A stretch of 64,000 nucleotides of DNA from CADEFQ01 sp035342635 (GTDB lineage Bacteria; Pseudomonadota; Gammaproteobacteria; Steroidobacterales; Steroidobacteraceae): NCBI GenBank assembly GCA_035342635.1, contig DAOQXO010000003.1:1-64000 (forward strand). Direction: 5' to 3'. Both the position numbers and the translations under genes were made by a program. Below, one piece after another: positions 15,309 through 24,308 of this stretch (positions within the stretch are counted from its first letter, which is position 1; each line of letters opens with the position of its first letter). Under the pieces are notes generated by a model. The model was not told the DNA's origin. It made no database searches and was given only the letters and a program-made list of their open reading frames with translations.

Positions 15309-16786
15309 ATGCGCCTCAACCCCTGGTACACGATCCTGCCCCGATGCAGTTCCAGTTCGTGCGTGGCGATGTCGGGCCATTCGTCCCGATGGTGGGTCGC
15401 CATCACGATCGCTGCGCCCGCCGCGGCGCGACGCTCGAGCCGGCGCAGCAGGTCGGCCCGGGTGCGCGGGTCGACGCCCGAGAAGGGCTCATCGAGCAAC
15501 AGCAGATCCGCGCGACCGACCGCCGCGCGCGCGAACAGCACCCGCCGCGCCTGGCCGTAGGACAGCTCGGCGAGCGGTCGCGCCGCGAACCTCAGCACCC
15601 CGAACTCGCGCATCGCGGCGTCGGCCGCCGCACGCTCGCGCGCCGTGGCGCGTGCCGCGAGTCCGATGCTGGCACGCGCACCCGACTGCACGATCTCGGC
15701 GACGGTCAGGTGTTGCGGATGATCGGCCTGCAGGTGCGGCGCAACGAGGCCGACGCGCAGCCTGAAAACCTCGAGCGCAACGCCGGGCTCGATGCCGTCG
15801 CGATACACGGTGCCGCCGCTCGCCACGCCGAAATCGCCATACAACGTACGCAGCAGCGTGGTCTTGCCCGAGCCGTTGCCGCCATGCACGACCCAGCACT
15901 CGCCGGCGCGCAGCTCGAAGTCCAGGTCGTGCAGCACCTGCACGCCATCCAGGTAGACATCGGCATGCGTGAACCGCACGAGCACGCGGCCGGCGCGCCG
16001 CTTCGGCTGGCGGCGGCGTGCGCCGCCCGTCCCGAACCACTGCGCGAGCGGCGCACGCGCAATGCCGCCGCGATAGACGATCCGGCCGCGGTCCAGTACC
16101 AGCGCATGCGTGGCCGCGCGCGGGATGTCGGCGCGCCGATGCGCGGCGAGCACCCACGGTCGGCGCGAGCGCGCCGTGCGCTCGAGCCAGGCACTCACGC
16201 GCGCACGGAAATCCGCATCGAGCCCGGTAAAGAGCTCATCGAGCAGCAGCAGCCGCGGGCGGGCCGCAAGGGCGCGCGCAATCAGCACGAGACGCCGCTC
16301 GCCATATGACAGCGACAGGAACGAGCGGCCCGCCAGGCGCCCGATGCCGAGGGTCGCAAGCGCCGCGCGCACCGCCGTGCGCGCCCTGGCATCCACGCGA
16401 TCGAGCAGCACGTCGCTGCGAAAGTGTCCGGTCGCCACCACGCGCTCGACCGTGGAGTCCCAGCCGTAGCGCTGGTACCTGTCCTGCCGCTCGGGTCCGA
16501 GGTAAGCGATCTCGCCGATCACATCCTGCGGCGTGCGATGCAGCTCGCCGGCGTAACGATAGTGGCGCCGCCCCCGACCGGTGGGCTTCGGCCACACGGC
16601 GCCCGACACCAGCTTCAGCAATTGCGTCTTGCCGGCGCCATTGGCGCCGAACAGCAGCCAGCGCTCCCCGGGCCGGATCCGCCAGTGGATGTCGCGCAGT
16701 ACCGCACGACCGGCGCGATCGAGGTCGATGTGCGCCAGCTCGACGGTGATGTAGCGCGACCGCCCTGCCGGGCCGTCAGATGGCAC
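15305..16786 (-). CDS. double ATP-binding cassette protein, ModF/PhrA-like
   Basis: This 493-residue polypeptide has two ABC ATPase domains and no membrane helices. The first has Walker A GANGAGKT (47-54), signature LSYGERR and Walker B LLLLDELFTG. The second has GGNGSGKT, LSYGQAR and LLLLDEPFSG. LSYG signatures and GxHRDEWPxx-like endings are typical of ModF, a soluble ABC protein associated with molybdate genes but of unclear function. Note the Glu-Leu (DEL) in the first Walker B. The start is taken as GTG at 16786, overlapping the upstream stop by 11 bases; the exact start is uncertain. Confidence 0.83.
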   Translation of the reverse strand: MPSDGPAGRSRYITVELAHIDLDRAGRAVLRDIHWRIRPGERWLLFGANGAGKTQLLKLVSGAVWPKPTGRGRRHYRYAGELHRTPQDVIGEIAYLGPERQDRYQRYGWDSTVERVVATGHFRSDVLLDRVDARARTAVRAALATLGIGRLAGRSFLSLSYGERRLVLIARALAARPRLLLLDELFTGLDADFRARVSAWLERTARSRRPWVLAAHRRADIPRAATHALVLDRGRIVYRGGIARAPLAQWFGTGGARRRQPKRRAGRVLVRFTHADVYLDGVQVLHDLDFELRAGECWVVHGGNGSGKTTLLRTLYGDFGVASGGTVYRDGIEPGVALEVFRLRVGLVAPHLQADHPQHLTVAEIVQSGARASIGLAARATARERAAADAAMREFGVLRFAARPLAELSYGQARRVLFARAAVGRADLLLLDEPFSGVDPRTRADLLRRLERRAAAGAAIVMATHHRDEWPDIATHELELHRGRIVYQGLRRI

Positions 16787-17600
16787 GCCACTGCTCCCCG
16801 TCGCGCACCGCGTGACCGTCGCGCACAAGCTTGATCAGGTGGGCCTCGAGCGTCATGCGCGCGAGCATGTGGCGATCCGCCGGCACATCGGCGTACACCG
16901 GCACGAGCAGCTCGTCGAGCGTCGAGCGCTCGCGCGCCACCAGTGCCGTGCGCACCCTGCGCTCGCGGGCGAGGCGGTGTGCCACCAGCGCGTCGATCAC
17001 CTTCACTGGCTCGCCCATCACACGGCCGTGGCCGGGCGCGATCGCGCGCGGCGCGTAGCCCTTGAGACGCGCGAGCGCTTCCAGGTAGGCGCCCATATCG
17101 CCATCCGGCACGAGGATCACCGGCGTCACGCCCTCGAGAATGTGATCGCCTGAGAACATCAGGCGCGCGCCCTCGAGCAGCCAGCACACATGATTCGAGG
17201 CGTACCCCGGGGTGTCGATCGCACGCAGACGCAGCCCACCGATGGCGAACAGCTCATCGCGTGCAGGCTCGACATCGGCAACGAATGTATCGTCCTGCAG
17301 CCCGTCGCGCGGCGCACCGCGACCGATCACGCGCGCCCCGGTTATCGCCTTGAGCGCGCGCACCGCGGGCGAGTGGTCGCGATGCGTATGCGTGACGAAG
17401 ATCGTCTCGAGACGCGGGGCGGCCGCCAGAATCGCGTCCACGTGCGCCGGCAGGGCCGGTCCGGGATCGAGCACAGCCACGGGCGGGTCGCCGAGCAGCC
17501 AGGTATTGGTGCCCGGTACCGTCATCATCGAAGCATTGGGCGCCAGCACACGGTGCACGCCCGGCGCGATCGATTCCGCACGAGCGGGACTGATGGACAT
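16776..17600 (-). CDS. MBL-fold metallo-hydrolase (LACTB2-like)
   Basis: This 274-residue metallo-beta-lactamase-fold enzyme has the zinc motif THTHRDHSP, the FSGDHILEG aspartate and APGHGRVMG histidine motifs, and a winged-helix-like C-terminal part (AHLIKLVRDGHAVRDGE). This matches the LACTB2 / RNase-Z-related group, whose members cut RNA or small esters. It is first in the run that continues through the double ABC protein. The ATG at 17600 is preferred because the protein then begins at the domain; a further ATG in frame lies at 17648. Confidence 0.87.
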   Translation of the reverse strand: MSISPARAESIAPGVHRVLAPNASMMTVPGTNTWLLGDPPVAVLDPGPALPAHVDAILAAAPRLETIFVTHTHRDHSPAVRALKAITGARVIGRGAPRDGLQDDTFVADVEPARDELFAIGGLRLRAIDTPGYASNHVCWLLEGARLMFSGDHILEGVTPVILVPDGDMGAYLEALARLKGYAPRAIAPGHGRVMGEPVKVIDALVAHRLARERRVRTALVARERSTLDELLVPVYADVPADRHMLARMTLEAHLIKLVRDGHAVRDGEQWRAI

Positions 17601-17732
17601 CCGGGGAAGGATAGCGGGCCCGCGTGCGGGTTGCGATACCGCGCACATGTCATTCGCCGGCAAGTCGATCGCCGTCGCGCGCGGCGCATGCACCGGGCCA
17701 TGGCGCGACGCGAGCGCCTGTTGACCTCCTCG

Positions 17733-19718
17733 CTACGCAGTCGGGCGGGGCGCGTCCCGAAGGCCGTCGCCCCGCGACTGATCGACCGCATCGCGCTGCG
17801 CGCCATTCGCGAGCGGCACTGACGCGCCGGGCGGCGGGCACACGCGCACGGCATTGCGCCCGGCGCGCTTGGCCTCATACAAGGCCTCATCGGCCCGTTG
17901 CAGCATCGTGCTCGGCGTGTCGCCGTTCACCGATACGGTGACGCCGATGCTGACGGTGATGTTACGCCCCACCGGACAGATGTGCGCAAGATCGACCGCG
18001 GCGACACACTCGCGCATGCGCTCGGCGGTCACGCGTCCTTCGGCCAGAGTCGTGTTTGGCAACACGATCAGGAACTCCTCGCCGCCGAGCCGGCCGAGGA
18101 AACCGGGCTCGCGCAGCGCATTGCGCACGGCTCCCGCCATGATCTTCAGCACTTCGTCGCCGGTCGGATGCCCGTAACGGTCGTTTATGCCCTTGAAGTG
18201 GTCGATGTCCGTGATCAGGATCGTGCAGGGGCCGGCGCCCTCGCGCGTCAGCGCCGATGCGAGGCGTCCGAGCACCGCCCGGCGGTTGGGCGCGCCGGTC
18301 AGCTCGTCCGTCAGCGCGAGCGTGCGCATGCGCAGCGTCGAGCGCCGCTGGTGGATCGCCAGTGTCGCGAGCAGCACCACCAACAGCACGCCCAGCGCGA
18401 TCACGATGGCCTGCAGCCGGCGCACGGCGCGGCTCTGTTCCAGCGCCTGCTCGCTGGCGCGATTGTCGCGCAACAGGATCGCGTTCTCGGCCTCCTTTGC
18501 CGCTGTGTCGAACTCCACGCGCAGCGTGGCGAAGCGCTGGTCGATCTGATTGCGCAGCAGGCGTTCGCTGACCTGCTTGGCGAGCGCCAGCTGCGTGTAG
18601 CCGCTGCGCCAGTCGCCGCGCGCGGCTTCGACCGCGGCGAGTTCCGAATGACCGGTCGCCAGCTCGCCGCGCGCATCGCCGCTCTTGAAAATGTCGATGG
18701 CCGCGCGCAGCGCCGCGGCGCTCTCCTCGAGCCGGCCGAGGCCGTGCAGCGCGACGCCACGCGCCAGGTCGATCTGTGCACCGAGGCGCGCATCGGGTGT
18801 CTCAGCTTGCAGGGTCGCCGCCTGCTTCAGCGTCTCGAGCGCAGCGCGCCAGTTGCCGGCACCATTCTCCACGGCCGCGAGGCCCCGTAGCGCGTACGCC
18901 TGGCCACGCGCGTAGCGGATCTCCCGGTTGACCGCGAGGGACTCGGTGAACGCGCGGCGCGCCTCGGGCCACTCCTGCAGATACTCGTGCGCCCGCCCGA
19001 GGTTGTGCAGCGTGACGGCCTGCTCCCGCAGCATATTCGCGGCGCGCTGCGCCTCGAGCGCCGACAGGTAGATGTCACGCGCCTGCGCATAGTCGCCCAT
19101 GCGGTTGTAGAGGATCGCGATACCGTTCATGGCGGTGATCGCGTGATGGCGCATGCCGAGCGCCTCGTACAGGCCTTGCGCGCGCCGCAGGTCCGCGAGC
19201 CCCCGTGCGTACTCCCCCTGCAATCCGAGCACATAACCACGCGATACCAGTGCACTCGCCAGCATCTCGTCGTCGCGCGCCTCCTCGGCAACCCGCACTG
19301 CCTGCTCGTAATAGGCGAGCGCCTGCGAAATATCGGCGAGCGTCTCGTGCATCTCGCCCTGGCAGACGAGCATGCCTGCACGCAGCCCGCGGCGCGTGGC
19401 CCGCGGCAGCAAAGCTTCGATCGCCGCCACCTCGATATCGAGCATGTTCTGGTCGCGCTCGGACCAGTAGTCGCACAGGATCAGGCGGGCACGGATCTCG
19501 AGGTCCACATCCGGGCGCTTGCCCAGTTCGGCGAGCGCGGCCTGTGCGTCCTGCAGGCTGGAGTCGGGTGAGGTGCGAATGGCCTCGACCCCGCGCTCGA
19601 TCAGCACCTCGGCGGGATGCGGCGGCTCGGCCGCACGCGCGACGCAAACGAACGCGCACGCGACCGCCATCGCAGCTGCCGTGACCTTGGCGACCACCCT
19701 GGAATCCCGGTACCTCAA
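17733..19718 (-). CDS. TPR-repeat sensor with GGDEF diguanylate cyclase domain
   Basis: The protein has 661 residues. A signal-like hydrophobic start (to about residue 29) is followed by around 350 residues of tetratricopeptide repeats in the periplasm. Then come one membrane helix (AIVIALGVLLVVLLATLAI) and a GGDEF domain with an intact active site (RLGGEEFLIV), which makes cyclic di-GMP from two GTP. The product-inhibition site RxxD is changed to REPG, so feedback inhibition may be lost. Periplasmic TPRs suggest sensing of a protein or peptide. It is divergent from cbpA, with a 33-base dyad in the shared upstream region. Confidence 0.92.
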   Translation of the reverse strand: MRYRDSRVVAKVTAAAMAVACAFVCVARAAEPPHPAEVLIERGVEAIRTSPDSSLQDAQAALAELGKRPDVDLEIRARLILCDYWSERDQNMLDIEVAAIEALLPRATRRGLRAGMLVCQGEMHETLADISQALAYYEQAVRVAEEARDDEMLASALVSRGYVLGLQGEYARGLADLRRAQGLYEALGMRHHAITAMNGIAILYNRMGDYAQARDIYLSALEAQRAANMLREQAVTLHNLGRAHEYLQEWPEARRAFTESLAVNREIRYARGQAYALRGLAAVENGAGNWRAALETLKQAATLQAETPDARLGAQIDLARGVALHGLGRLEESAAALRAAIDIFKSGDARGELATGHSELAAVEAARGDWRSGYTQLALAKQVSERLLRNQIDQRFATLRVEFDTAAKEAENAILLRDNRASEQALEQSRAVRRLQAIVIALGVLLVVLLATLAIHQRRSTLRMRTLALTDELTGAPNRRAVLGRLASALTREGAGPCTILITDIDHFKGINDRYGHPTGDEVLKIMAGAVRNALREPGFLGRLGGEEFLIVLPNTTLAEGRVTAERMRECVAAVDLAHICPVGRNITVSIGVTVSVNGDTPSTMLQRADEALYEAKRAGRNAVRVCPPPGASVPLANGAQRDAVDQSRGDGLRDAPRPTA

Positions 19719-19779
19719 GGGCGCGAATGTAGCGCAACTTGCCAGCGAACGTCGGCCAACTGCGACACACTTGCTTATG

Positions 19780-19812
19780 GCAAATGCGCGCCGAGGCCTC
19801 GGCCAGATTTGC
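19780..19812. promoter_or_regulatory. 33-base interrupted palindrome between divergent genes
   Basis: Outer arms GCAAAT (19780-19785) and ATTTGC (19807-19812) flank the perfect 14-base palindrome GCCGAGGCCTCGGC (19790-19803). It lies 61 bases upstream of the GGDEF gene and 144 bases upstream of cbpA. It could be an operator for a dimeric regulator, but no regulator is identified. Confidence 0.35.
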
Positions 19813-19956
19813 GCCCATGCATGTCGTCATGGGGGATTCTGTCGTGGCCGCAAAGCGCCAATCGGCACCCTGGCCGGTGAGCGCCGGATCGGCAAGCGCC
19901 GATTGCGCCGGCGTTGCGCGATACACTGGTCACATCGCACCGCCGGACACGGATCG

Positions 19957-20883
19957 ATGGAGTTCAAGGACTACTACGCGACCATGGGAGTCGCGCGTGA
20001 TGCGACGGCCGAGCAGATCAAACAGGCCTATCGCCGGCTCGCGCGCCGCTACCACCCGGACGTGAGCAAGGATCCTGATGCCGAGGCGCGCTTCAAGGAA
20101 GTGGGCGAAGCCTACGAAGTGCTGCGCGATCCGGAGAAACGTGCCGCCTACGACCAGCTCGGCAGTGGGCCCCGCCCCGGGGAGCAGTTCCGGCCGCCGC
20201 CCGACTGGGGAGCAGGATTCGGATTTCGCCAGGGCGCGCGGCCGGCGGGCGACGACGGCGGCTTCACCTTCGAGGGCGACCCCAGCGAATTCTTCGAGAC
20301 GCTGTTCGGTCGCGCCAGAACCGCGGGCGGGCGCGCACACCGGGCGCGCGAACAGGGCGCCGACCATCATGCGCGCGTAATCGTCGACCTGGCGGCATCG
20401 CTGGAAGGCGGCACGCGCACGCTGACGGTGGGCGATCGCACCCTCAACGTGAAAATTCCCAAAGGCATCCAGGCCGGGCAGCACATCCGGCTCGCCGGCC
20501 AGGGCGGGCAGATGCCCGGCGAAGCCAGGCCCGGCGACTTGCTGCTCGAAGTGAGCTTTGCGCCGCACCCCCACTTCCGCCCCGAGGGACGCGACCTGTA
20601 CCTGGACCTGCCGGTCGCCCCCTGGGAGGCGGCGCTCGGCGCATCGGTGACGGTACCCACGCCCGAGGGCCCGGTTTCTCTGCAGGTTCCACCCGGTTCG
20701 CGGGCAGGCACCCGCCTGCGCCTGCGCGGTCGAGGCCTGCCCGCGCGGCCGCCGGGCGATCTCTATGCCACGCTGCAGATCGCGCTGCCGCCGGCCGATA
20801 CCGCGGCGGCGCGCGCAGCCTATGAGGCTTTCGCGGCCGGGGCGCCGTTCAATCCCAGGTCGTCGCTTGGAGCAGGATCATGA
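19957..20883 (+). CDS. cbpA: curved DNA-binding protein CbpA, DnaJ-like co-chaperone
   Basis: This 308-residue protein has a J domain with HPD at 33-35, a Gly/Phe-rich linker (about 85-115) and two C-terminal client-binding beta domains (VKIPKGIQAGQHIRLAGQG and later VPPGSRAGTRLRLRGRG). There is no zinc-finger domain, which separates CbpA from DnaJ. It stimulates DnaK and, in E. coli, also binds curved DNA. The ATG at 19957 opens the J domain directly. cbpM follows with a four-base overlap, as in the E. coli operon. Confidence 0.95.
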   Translation: MEFKDYYATMGVARDATAEQIKQAYRRLARRYHPDVSKDPDAEARFKEVGEAYEVLRDPEKRAAYDQLGSGPRPGEQFRPPPDWGAGFGFRQGARPAGDDGGFTFEGDPSEFFETLFGRARTAGGRAHRAREQGADHHARVIVDLAASLEGGTRTLTVGDRTLNVKIPKGIQAGQHIRLAGQGGQMPGEARPGDLLLEVSFAPHPHFRPEGRDLYLDLPVAPWEAALGASVTVPTPEGPVSLQVPPGSRAGTRLRLRGRGLPARPPGDLYATLQIALPPADTAAARAAYEAFAAGAPFNPRSSLGAGS

Positions 20884-21194
20884 GCACGCAGAGGCGGTCG
20901 GTGACCCTGGGTCACATAGTCGAAGAAGAGGATGCCCTCAGCGTGGACGACCTCAGTCGCCTCTGCGCGGTGGAGCGATCGTTCATCCTCGAACTGGTGC
21001 AGGAAGGCGTGCTCGAAGTGCAGCCCGCGACGGAGGCGAGATTCGTCGGGCGCTCGCTGCGACGCGCGCGGCTCGCGGTGCGGCTGCAGCGCGACCTCGG
21101 CGTGAATGTCGCCGGGGCCGCGCTCGTTATAGAATTGCTCGAGCGCATCGAAACGCTCGAACGACGCGAGGAAAACCTCCCCGGCGTCGGGTGA
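20880..21194 (+). CDS. cbpM: CbpA modulator CbpM
   Basis: This 104-residue protein resembles the MerR DNA-binding fold: LSVDDLSRLCAVERSFILELVQEGVLEV, then ARLAVRLQRDLGVNVAGAALVIELLERIETL. CbpM binds the J domain of CbpA and blocks both its co-chaperone and DNA-binding activities. The position immediately after cbpA, overlapping by ATGA, supports this call. Translational coupling would keep chaperone and inhibitor in balance. Confidence 0.92.
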   Translation: MSTQRRSVTLGHIVEEEDALSVDDLSRLCAVERSFILELVQEGVLEVQPATEARFVGRSLRRARLAVRLQRDLGVNVAGAALVIELLERIETLERREENLPGVG

Positions 21195-21264
21195 CAAGTG
21201 CCGGCCAATGGCGGCCCGCCGTCCGGCATGCCAACAATGTCCAATGAAATGATCGGAGTCAGGG

Positions 21265-21699
21265 ATGACAGACGAAAAAACACACGACGGCAGCTGCTTC
21301 TGCGGCGCAGTGCAGTTCACGGTAACCGGGGAGCCCGCCGCGATGGGCTACTGCCACTGCGAATCCTGTCGCACATGGTCGGCCGGGCCGGTCAATGCCT
21401 TCACGCTCTGGCCGCCGGCCGCGCTGCGCATCACTCGCGGCGCCGACGGTATCGGTGCATACAGCAAGACGCCGGCCAGCATTCGCAAGTGGTGCAGAAA
21501 CTGCGGCGGGCACCTGTTCACGGAGCACCCGCAATGGAATCTCGTCGATGTCTACGCGGCGTTGATTCCCGGCTTTCCGTACCAGGCCGGCGTCCACGTG
21601 CACTACCAGGAGACGCGCCTGCCGATGAAGGACGGCCTGCCGAAGTTCAAGGACATACCGGCCGAAATGGGCGGCTCGGGTACCGTGCTCGCCGAGTAG
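21265..21699 (+). CDS. GFA-family (glutathione-dependent formaldehyde-activating-like) zinc protein
   Basis: This 144-residue protein has the GFA/CENP-V fold. Zinc cysteines are visible in the expected three groups: GSCFCGAVQF, YCHCESCRTW and KWCRNCGGHLF. The prototype Gfa was proposed to join formaldehyde and glutathione, but most members have no known substrate. It stands alone, 70 bases after cbpM, and converges on the next gene with a 17-base gap. Confidence 0.9.
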   Translation: MTDEKTHDGSCFCGAVQFTVTGEPAAMGYCHCESCRTWSAGPVNAFTLWPPAALRITRGADGIGAYSKTPASIRKWCRNCGGHLFTEHPQWNLVDVYAALIPGFPYQAGVHVHYQETRLPMKDGLPKFKDIPAEMGGSGTVLAE

Positions 21700-21716
21700 C
21701 GACCGCGCGTTGCGCG

Positions 21717-22268
21717 CTAATGGCGCAACGGCACGCGCGCCCGGTCCGCCTCGAACAGCTCCCTGGTTGTCGGCTGATCCACGTTCGTCTCGATCTGCCA
21801 GCCTTCCGCGCTGCGCACGAGGATGATGACATCGCGGAAATACGCGGTGACCGGCTGCGACCCGGGAGCCTTCGGCTCGAGATCCACGCGCGCGAGCGTA
21901 TAGAGGACCACGCGTCCTTCAGCCATGCGCTCCACGTCGAGCACGTGCGCGTCGACTTTGGCCCGGTACTTCGCGAAGGAATGCGCGAAGAAATCCGCGA
22001 TCCCCGGCCAGCCGATCGCCGTTGGGCGGTTATGGGCCCAGATCATGGCCGATGGTGCATAGAGCGGCCGCATCTGTTCCACATCGCCCGATTGGTAGCC
22101 GGCGACGAAGCGCTGCACGAACTGCGCCAGTTCGTCGCGCAGCGCCAGGTCTGCCGAACTCGCCGGCTGTGTCTGCACCGCGAGCGGCTCTGTCGCGCAA
22201 GCAGCCAACGGAAGCGCAAGCAGCAGAGACACAGTGCATGCAGCTTTCGACTCGAGTATCGATCGCAT
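21717..22268 (-). CDS. SnoaL/NTF2-like domain lipoprotein
   Basis: The protein has 183 residues. A lipoprotein signal ends LALPLAAC with Cys24. The mature part has the cone-shaped NTF2-like fold: LAQFVQRFVAGYQSGDVEQMRPLYAP, the WPGIADFFAHSFAKY helix and strands ending in EGWQIETNVDQPT. This fold serves both enzymes and small-molecule binders; no catalytic residues can be assigned. It follows the alcohol dehydrogenase gene by 23 bases on the same strand, so the two may be co-expressed. Confidence 0.78.
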   Translation of the reverse strand: MRSILESKAACTVSLLLALPLAACATEPLAVQTQPASSADLALRDELAQFVQRFVAGYQSGDVEQMRPLYAPSAMIWAHNRPTAIGWPGIADFFAHSFAKYRAKVDAHVLDVERMAEGRVVLYTLARVDLEPKAPGSQPVTAYFRDVIILVRSAEGWQIETNVDQPTTRELFEADRARVPLRH

Positions 22269-22291
22269 CGTTTAGGCTCCGTGATTCGCAG

Positions 22292-23380
22292 TTAGAAGCG
22301 AAGGACGGGTTTGATGGCCCGACCGCTGGCCGCGTCGTGCATCGCACGCGCGACGTCGGCGAAAGCGTAATCCCGCACCAGCCGATCGATGGGCAGCTTC
22401 CCCGCCAGATGGAGTTCGGCGAGCCGGGGGATGAAAAGATCCGGAATGCTGTCACCTTCGAGCACCGCGATCAGTCGCCTGCCGCCGGTGAGCAGCGGCA
22501 GCAGGCTGAACGGCACGGGCGCACCGAGATTCGGTACGGTCACCAGCGCACACACGCCGCGCCGGGCCAGGCACTCGATCGACGCCTCGAGCGAGGCCAG
22601 CGCGCCCGCGGTTTCGATGGCATACATGGCCCCGCCGCGCGCGATGCCGTGGATGCGCGCGGCGACATCTCCCTCGCGGGCGTCGATCGCGTGCGTGGCG
22701 CCCAACTCGCGGGCGAGTTCGAGCCGCCCGGGATCGATGTCGACGGCGATGATCACGCCGAGATTCGCATAACGCGCCGCCATGATCGCGGAGAGGCCCA
22801 CGGCGCCCGTGCCGAAAACCGCAAGAGAGCTGCCGGCCGGCGCGTGCAATGTGTTCAGCACGGCACCCGCACCGGTCTGCACGCCGCACCCGAGCGGGCC
22901 GGCCAACTCGATCGGCATCAGGTCAGGCAGCCGCACCACGTTGCGCTCCGTGGCCAGCGCGTACGTTGCAAACGAAGACTGCTGGAAGAACGAGCCGTGG
23001 ATGCGCTCGCCCGCGCACGACAGAGTCGTGCTGCCATCCTCCCGCGTGCCGCCGAACTGCAGGTGATGGCCATGTTCGCAGTAGGCCGGCGCCGCATCGT
23101 GGCAATGCCGACAGCGGCCACAGGAGCCGAAGGTCATCGCGACCCGATCGCCCGCACGCAGCTTCCCGACCCGCGCCCCCACGCGCTCGACGATGCCCGC
23201 CCCTTCGTGCCCGAACACCGCGGGCAGCGGCACGAGCTGGGGCGCAAACAGATCGGTGTGACAGATCCCGGTCGCGACCAGGCGCACGAGGACCTCGTCG
23301 TCACGGGGGTCGTCGAGTTCGAGCTCGGTGATGACCGGCGACTCGTCGGCCGCGCGCGAGACCGCGGCAGAAATCAGCAT
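22292..23380 (-). CDS. zinc-dependent aryl-alcohol dehydrogenase family protein
   Basis: This 362-residue MDR alcohol dehydrogenase has catalytic zinc ligands C40 and H58 (FGHEGAGIVE) and the GCGVQTGAG cysteine. The structural zinc is held by C87, C90, C93 and C101. The NAD loop is VFGTGAVGLSAIMAAR. GICHTDL and the GCGVQTGAG region match benzyl/aryl-alcohol dehydrogenases such as XylB. It oxidises an alcohol to an aldehyde with NAD; the physiological substrate is unknown. It lies just downstream of tRNA-Arg on the same strand. Confidence 0.9.
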   Translation of the reverse strand: MLISAAVSRAADESPVITELELDDPRDDEVLVRLVATGICHTDLFAPQLVPLPAVFGHEGAGIVERVGARVGKLRAGDRVAMTFGSCGRCRHCHDAAPAYCEHGHHLQFGGTREDGSTTLSCAGERIHGSFFQQSSFATYALATERNVVRLPDLMPIELAGPLGCGVQTGAGAVLNTLHAPAGSSLAVFGTGAVGLSAIMAARYANLGVIIAVDIDPGRLELARELGATHAIDAREGDVAARIHGIARGGAMYAIETAGALASLEASIECLARRGVCALVTVPNLGAPVPFSLLPLLTGGRRLIAVLEGDSIPDLFIPRLAELHLAGKLPIDRLVRDYAFADVARAMHDAASGRAIKPVLRF

Positions 23381-23479
23381 GCTGGGCCGGGCGTGCTCGC
23401 CGCCACGTTCTGCGCCTGCGGATCGTTCAGGCCCGCTCCGATGATGGCCGACACCATGATTTCCTACCCTCTGCGCGGA

Positions 23480-23556
23480 TGGCGCGCCCGGAGAGATTCG
23501 AACTCCCGACCCTCAGGTTCGAAGCCTGATGCTCTATCCAGCTGAGCTACGGGCGC
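23480..23556 (-). tRNA. tRNA-Arg (anticodon TCG)
   Basis: A 77-base cloverleaf is readable on the minus strand. The acceptor stem is GCGCCCG / CGGGCGC, the D arm is GCTC...GAGC and the anticodon loop CTTCGAA lies inside a five-pair stem (TCAGG / CCTGA). The T arm has TTCGAAT, and a genome-encoded CCA end occupies 23480-23482. The anticodon TCG reads CGA arginine codons. Confidence 0.97.
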
Positions 23557-23590
23557 GTGACGCGCAATATGCATGGCGCGCGCGACGGAG

Positions 23591-24229
23591 TCACGCGTCG
23601 CTCTGCAGGAAGCGGAACCGGCACACCTTCCCCCCCTTGGCCATGCACTCGTGCAGCTCGACCTTCCGACCCGTGTAGCTGGTCATCAGCGCGAGGTCGA
23701 AGTGGCAGACCGCGGTGTTCTGCATGGCGAGCGCGTGGAACACGCAGTTGTCGGCTTCGATCGTCGGCACGCCACCGACGTCGCGCACGCGGCGCGCGTC
23801 GTAGCCCAGCTGGTCCATGAGCGCCGAGAGCTCCTCGACCTTGTCGCGCCGGCCCGCGCCCGCGCCCGCCGGCTCGGGCAATTGCGCGACCACGGCCGCC
23901 GCGATGCGTCCGAGCCGCGTGCGCAGCCCGCTCGCGCCGTGCTCGCGGGCGATCGCCTCGACGAGCAGGTTCGCGAACCACGAATAGCGCCGTGGGAACA
24001 CCTCGCGGCCCGCCTCGGTCAGCACGTGCAGGCGCACCGGACGCCCGCCCGTGCCGCGCTCGGCACCGGCGGCGACCAGGCCGTCGCGCGTCAGCGCAGC
24101 GAGGTGCTGACGCACTGCGGTGCGGGTCACACCCAGCGCCTGCGCCAGCTCATCGACGCTGGCGCCCGCCTTGTTCCTGAGCAGGTGGCGCAACAACCGG
24201 CGGCGGCGATCACCGAAGAGGTCGGGCAT
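23591..24229 (-). CDS. COG2345-type HTH regulator with four conserved-looking cysteines (SufR-like)
   Basis: This 212-residue protein has an N-terminal winged helix (DELAQALGVTRTAVRQHLAAL, about 26-46) and a helical middle. The C-terminal domain holds C162, C175, C195 and C203. A C-x12-C start is shared with SufR, an iron-sulfur sensing repressor, but the later spacings (19 and 7) differ. A cluster-binding or V4R-like ligand domain is likely. It is divergent from the exported protein gene at 24309 with 79 bases between, so that gene is its probable target. Which signal it senses is not known. Confidence 0.75.
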   Translation of the reverse strand: MPDLFGDRRRRLLRHLLRNKAGASVDELAQALGVTRTAVRQHLAALTRDGLVAAGAERGTGGRPVRLHVLTEAGREVFPRRYSWFANLLVEAIAREHGASGLRTRLGRIAAAVVAQLPEPAGAGAGRRDKVEELSALMDQLGYDARRVRDVGGVPTIEADNCVFHALAMQNTAVCHFDLALMTSYTGRKVELHECMAKGGKVCRFRFLQSDA

Positions 24230-24308
24230 ACTTTTGGCATATTAATATTTCTTTTGTGTTTTTTCCAGCGTAGAACGGAATGCACACACGGTCACCTGGA
24301 GGACTCCG

